From Ignavibacteriales bacterium (GTDB lineage Bacteria; Bacteroidota; Ignavibacteria; Ignavibacteriales; Melioribacteraceae): 64,000 bases of DNA. A program made the position numbers and the translations under genes. A model generated the notes under the pieces. The model ran no database searches. It was not told the DNA's origin and was given only the letters and a program-made list of their open reading frames with translations. The stretch covers positions 124,001 to 188,000 of the forward strand of contig JAIOYW010000001.1 in assembly GCA_021740915.1 (NCBI GenBank), read 5' to 3'. Positions 62,050 through 64,000 of the stretch are shown piece after piece. The first letter of the stretch is position 1; each line of letters opens with the position of its first letter.

Positions 62050-62529
62050 TTGAACCAGAGTTATGAACCTCTTTCTATTTGTGGTGTTAAAAAAGCTTTG
62101 ATTCTAATCATCCTGGGAAAGGCGGAGTTGATCTCAACGGTTGAGAACCGTATTTTACAATCAGTAAATCTAATATATCCCTGGCCGAGTGTCATAAGAT
62201 TAAAAAAGTTCATTCACGTCCCATATAACAGGATTATCCTTACCAGAAAAAATATTATTAAAAGGGATGGCCACAGATGTGCTTACTGTAAAAGGGCTGA
62301 TATTTCTCTCACAATTGATCACATACAGCCTAAATCAAGAGGCGGCTCAGATTCTTGGGAAAATCTTGTTGCATGCTGCATACATTGCAATAACAGAAAA
62401 GGAAACAGGACTCCGGAAGAAGCAGGAATGAGATTACTGATAAAACCATATCAACCGGATCATATTATGTTGCTCATCAATAATTCGGAAAAGATATATG
62501 ATTCCTGGAAACCCTTTCTTTTTCAATAA
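62050..62529 (+). CDS. HNH endonuclease family protein
   Basis: A protein with a C-terminal HNH nuclease motif: C-x2-C in HRCAYCKRAD, DHIQPKSRGGSDSWENLV (the His-Asn core) and CIHCNNRKGNRTPEEAG. The N-terminal half (NQSYEPLSICGVKKALILI) matches the usual front part of this family, whose members normally start a few residues earlier (xVLVLNxSYEP). The TTG at 62050 falls inside this conserved part. The frame is open all the way back to the mnmA stop, with no ATG, GTG or other TTG, so the true start may be a rare codon such as ATT. Confidence 0.8.
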   Translation: MNQSYEPLSICGVKKALILIILGKAELISTVENRILQSVNLIYPWPSVIRLKKFIHVPYNRIILTRKNIIKRDGHRCAYCKRADISLTIDHIQPKSRGGSDSWENLVACCIHCNNRKGNRTPEEAGMRLLIKPYQPDHIMLLINNSEKIYDSWKPFLFQ

Positions 62530-62599
62530 GTTCAGACCCTTTCTCTGAATAACATATCCATTTTTATTATCTTTATTGTTTAGATTTTTTAGGAATGTT

Positions 62600-63580
62600 A
62601 TGCCTCAGAAAAGAATACTCAGCGGGATGCGCCCAACCGGAAAACTTCATATCGGCCATTATGTTGGTGCCCTTGAAAACTGGATTGAACTTCAGCATAA
62701 ATATCAAAGCTTTCATCTGATCGCTGACTATCATGTCCTGACCACCAAGACTGACACTTCTTCAATTTATGAAGATTCTATTGAGATGCTGCTTGATTGG
62801 CTTGCTGCGGGTCTTGATCCGGCAATCACCCCGATGTTCCGACAATCTCAGGTTAAAGAGCATACAGAATTATTTATGATTTTCTCAATGCTGATTTCAA
62901 GCGCGCGGCTTGAGCGAAATCCAACTCTGAAAGAACAGGTCAGAGACCTTAATATCGAAAATGTAATTTATGGGCATCTAGGATACCCGGTACTCCAAAC
63001 AGCCGATATCCTGCTTTATAAAGGAGAGGCTGTCCCTGTTGGAGAGGATCAGGTTCCGCATGTTGAAATCTCGAGGGAAATTGCACGCAGGTTTAATAAC
63101 GTATGGGGAGAGGTTTTTCCGGAGCCGGAACCATTATTGACCCGATTTTCTCGTTTACCCGGACTTGACGGGCAGGCGAAAATGAGTAAATCCCTAAATA
63201 ATACAATATTGCTCTCAGAAAAAGCCGAAGATGTTTCATCAAAATTGCGTAAAGCTGTTACAGATCCGCAAAAAGTGAGAAGAAATGATCCGGGGCGTCC
63301 TGAAGTATGTCTGGTATATACTTATCATCAAAAATTCAACGCTGGAGCAACAGAAGAAATTGCAAGTGGGTGCCGTTCTGGTTCTCTTGGTTGTGTTGAC
63401 TGTAAAAACCGATGTGCTTCCTCGTTAAACGAATTTCTTGAACCATTCCGAGAGAGACGCTGTAAATATGAGAATGATATGAATTTAGTTAAAGATATTC
63501 TGCATGATGGAGAACAAAAGGCTTTGCAGGTTGCAAAAGATACAATGAATGAAGTGCACAAGGCAATGAATTTAGGCTGA
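62600..63580 (+). CDS. trpS: Tryptophanyl-tRNA synthetase, with a cysteine motif for an iron-sulfur cluster
   Basis: Charges tRNA-Trp. It is a class I synthetase: HIGH motif GKLHIGHYVGAL and KMSKS motif KMSKSLNN. At 326 residues it has the normal bacterial length. Cys237, Cys258, Cys265 and Cys268 make C-x20-C-x6-C-x2-C, close to the C-x22-C-x6-C-x2-C [4Fe-4S] site known from Thermotoga maritima TrpRS. The ATG at 62600 has an AGGA about 5 nt upstream; the open frame upstream (TTG 62576) adds residues that do not fit the family. The scpA start overlaps its stop. Confidence 0.95.
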   Translation: MPQKRILSGMRPTGKLHIGHYVGALENWIELQHKYQSFHLIADYHVLTTKTDTSSIYEDSIEMLLDWLAAGLDPAITPMFRQSQVKEHTELFMIFSMLISSARLERNPTLKEQVRDLNIENVIYGHLGYPVLQTADILLYKGEAVPVGEDQVPHVEISREIARRFNNVWGEVFPEPEPLLTRFSRLPGLDGQAKMSKSLNNTILLSEKAEDVSSKLRKAVTDPQKVRRNDPGRPEVCLVYTYHQKFNAGATEEIASGCRSGSLGCVDCKNRCASSLNEFLEPFRERRCKYENDMNLVKDILHDGEQKALQVAKDTMNEVHKAMNLG

Positions 63581-64000
63581 TGAGTTTCTACAAGATCCAA
63601 CTTGATGGTTTCGAGGGTCCATTAGATCTTCTCTTATTTTTTATCAAAAGAGATGAACTGGATATTTATGATATTCCAATCTCAAAAATAACCGGAGATT
63701 TTATGGAATATCTTGAGATTATTAAAGATCTGGACCTTGAAATTGCCGGCGAGTTCATTCTGATGGCAGCAACTCTGATGCAAATTAAAGTTAAAATGCT
63801 TCTTCCAAAAGAATTAGACGATAAGGGAGAGGAGATTGATCCCCGGATGGATCTTGTAAATGCATTACTTGAATATAAAAGATACAAAGAGATGGCTGAA
63901 GAATTTATGATTTTTGAAAACAGTCAGCAGAATAAAGCTTTCAGAGGTTACTTTAAGTCAGACCTGAAAGAACATAAAGATGAACTGGGAATTATTCTGA
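63580..64000 (+). CDS. scpA: Segregation and condensation protein A (N-terminal part, runs off the window)
   Basis: The first 140 residues of ScpA, the kleisin that bridges the two heads of the SMC condensin with ScpB. FEGPLDLLLFFIKRDELDIYDIPI is the ScpA N-terminal signature (positions 11-34), followed by AGEFILMAATLMQIKVKMLLP. The ATG shares a base with the trpS stop (TGATG). The gene continues beyond base 64000. Confidence 0.95.
   Translation, partial: MSFYKIQLDGFEGPLDLLLFFIKRDELDIYDIPISKITGDFMEYLEIIKDLDLEIAGEFILMAATLMQIKVKMLLPKELDDKGEEIDPRMDLVNALLEYKRYKEMAEEFMIFENSQQNKAFRGYFKSDLKEHKDELGIIL

Noticed and set aside
62531-62549. Small dyad TTCAGA-N7-TCTGAA between the HNH gene and trpS, considered as a terminator
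   Set aside because: Six weak pairs and no T-run directly after; not enough for a call.
1-64000. CRISPR arrays, transposons, prophage genes, toxin-antitoxin pairs, defence islands
   Set aside because: Read for direct repeats, transposase or integrase motifs and typical defence domains on both strands; none found.

Overview
The window looks like chromosome from a low-GC member of the Bacteroidota/Chlorobiota/Ignavibacteriota group, most likely an Ignavibacteria-like lineage. This placement is inference. It rests on a C-terminal sorting domain of the NYPNPFNP type (type IX secretion), a GWxTD-domain protein, a transaldolase/glucose-6-phosphate isomerase fusion, an ssb followed by a gldE/corC-like gene, short AT-rich spacers, and a TAnnTTTG-like promoter element before the single tRNA gene. 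No insertion sequence, prophage, CRISPR array or rRNA is visible. About 58 genes fill the window and most are housekeeping.

Layout. 1-1.0 kb: the end of a flavin amine-oxidase-like gene overlapping a HisH-like protein that has lost its catalytic residues. 1.0-9.4 kb: YbjQ (minus), then a long plus-strand run: alr, an unrecognised helical protein, a mannose-1-phosphate guanylyltransferase, an unusual RpiB-like protein, pyrK, pyrD, folC and rho. 9.4-14.3 kb: GWxTD protein, pdxA, a methyltransferase and an ftsE-like ATPase, facing adk and tadA. 14.3-23 kb: a SnoaL-like protein, then zwf, pgl, tal-pgi and a GH63/MGH1-like glycosidase, a carbon-flux operon around glucose 6-phosphate. 23-30 kb: CDF metal exporter, tRNA-Arg(ACG), ATP-grasp protein, class V aminotransferase, HD-domain protein behind a 19-nt perfect palindrome, and an SLC45-like sugar transporter. 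30-33 kb: polyprenyl synthase, HPr and enzyme I of the phosphotransferase system with no EII gene nearby.

33-44 kb: an envelope block (a peptidase/propeller/Omp85-type hybrid, a PQQ-propeller lipoprotein and a small membrane protein), then polA, a secreted endonuclease/exonuclease/phosphatase-family protein, an SDR, and an ExbB-ExbD-ExbD set closed by a clear terminator. 44-50 kb: yqeY, cvpA, mutS2, biotin carboxylase and a biotin carrier protein. 50-56 kb: FadL-like porin, SGNH lipoprotein, SPOR lipoprotein, a phytol/dolichol-kinase-like membrane protein, and a large NlpC/P60-like protein with a type IX sorting domain. 56-64 kb: ssb, gldE/corC-like, an MlaD-like MCE protein, ggt, acpS, mnmA, an HNH endonuclease, trpS (with a cysteine motif matching an iron-sulfur cluster) and the start of scpA.

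Several genes are metabolically linked: pyrK/pyrD (pyrimidines), zwf/pgl/tal-pgi (pentose phosphate pathway), the biotin carboxylase pair, and the tadA/tRNA-Arg(ACG) pair, in which TadA should make the inosine wobble base of that tRNA. UUG starts are common, often with a good Shine-Dalgarno sequence. I found no clear undescribed multi-gene system. The best leads are enzyme-family members with lost or altered active sites (HisH-like, RpiB-like), the envelope hybrid protein, the palindrome before the HD-domain gene, and the unrecognised gene between alr and the guanylyltransferase.
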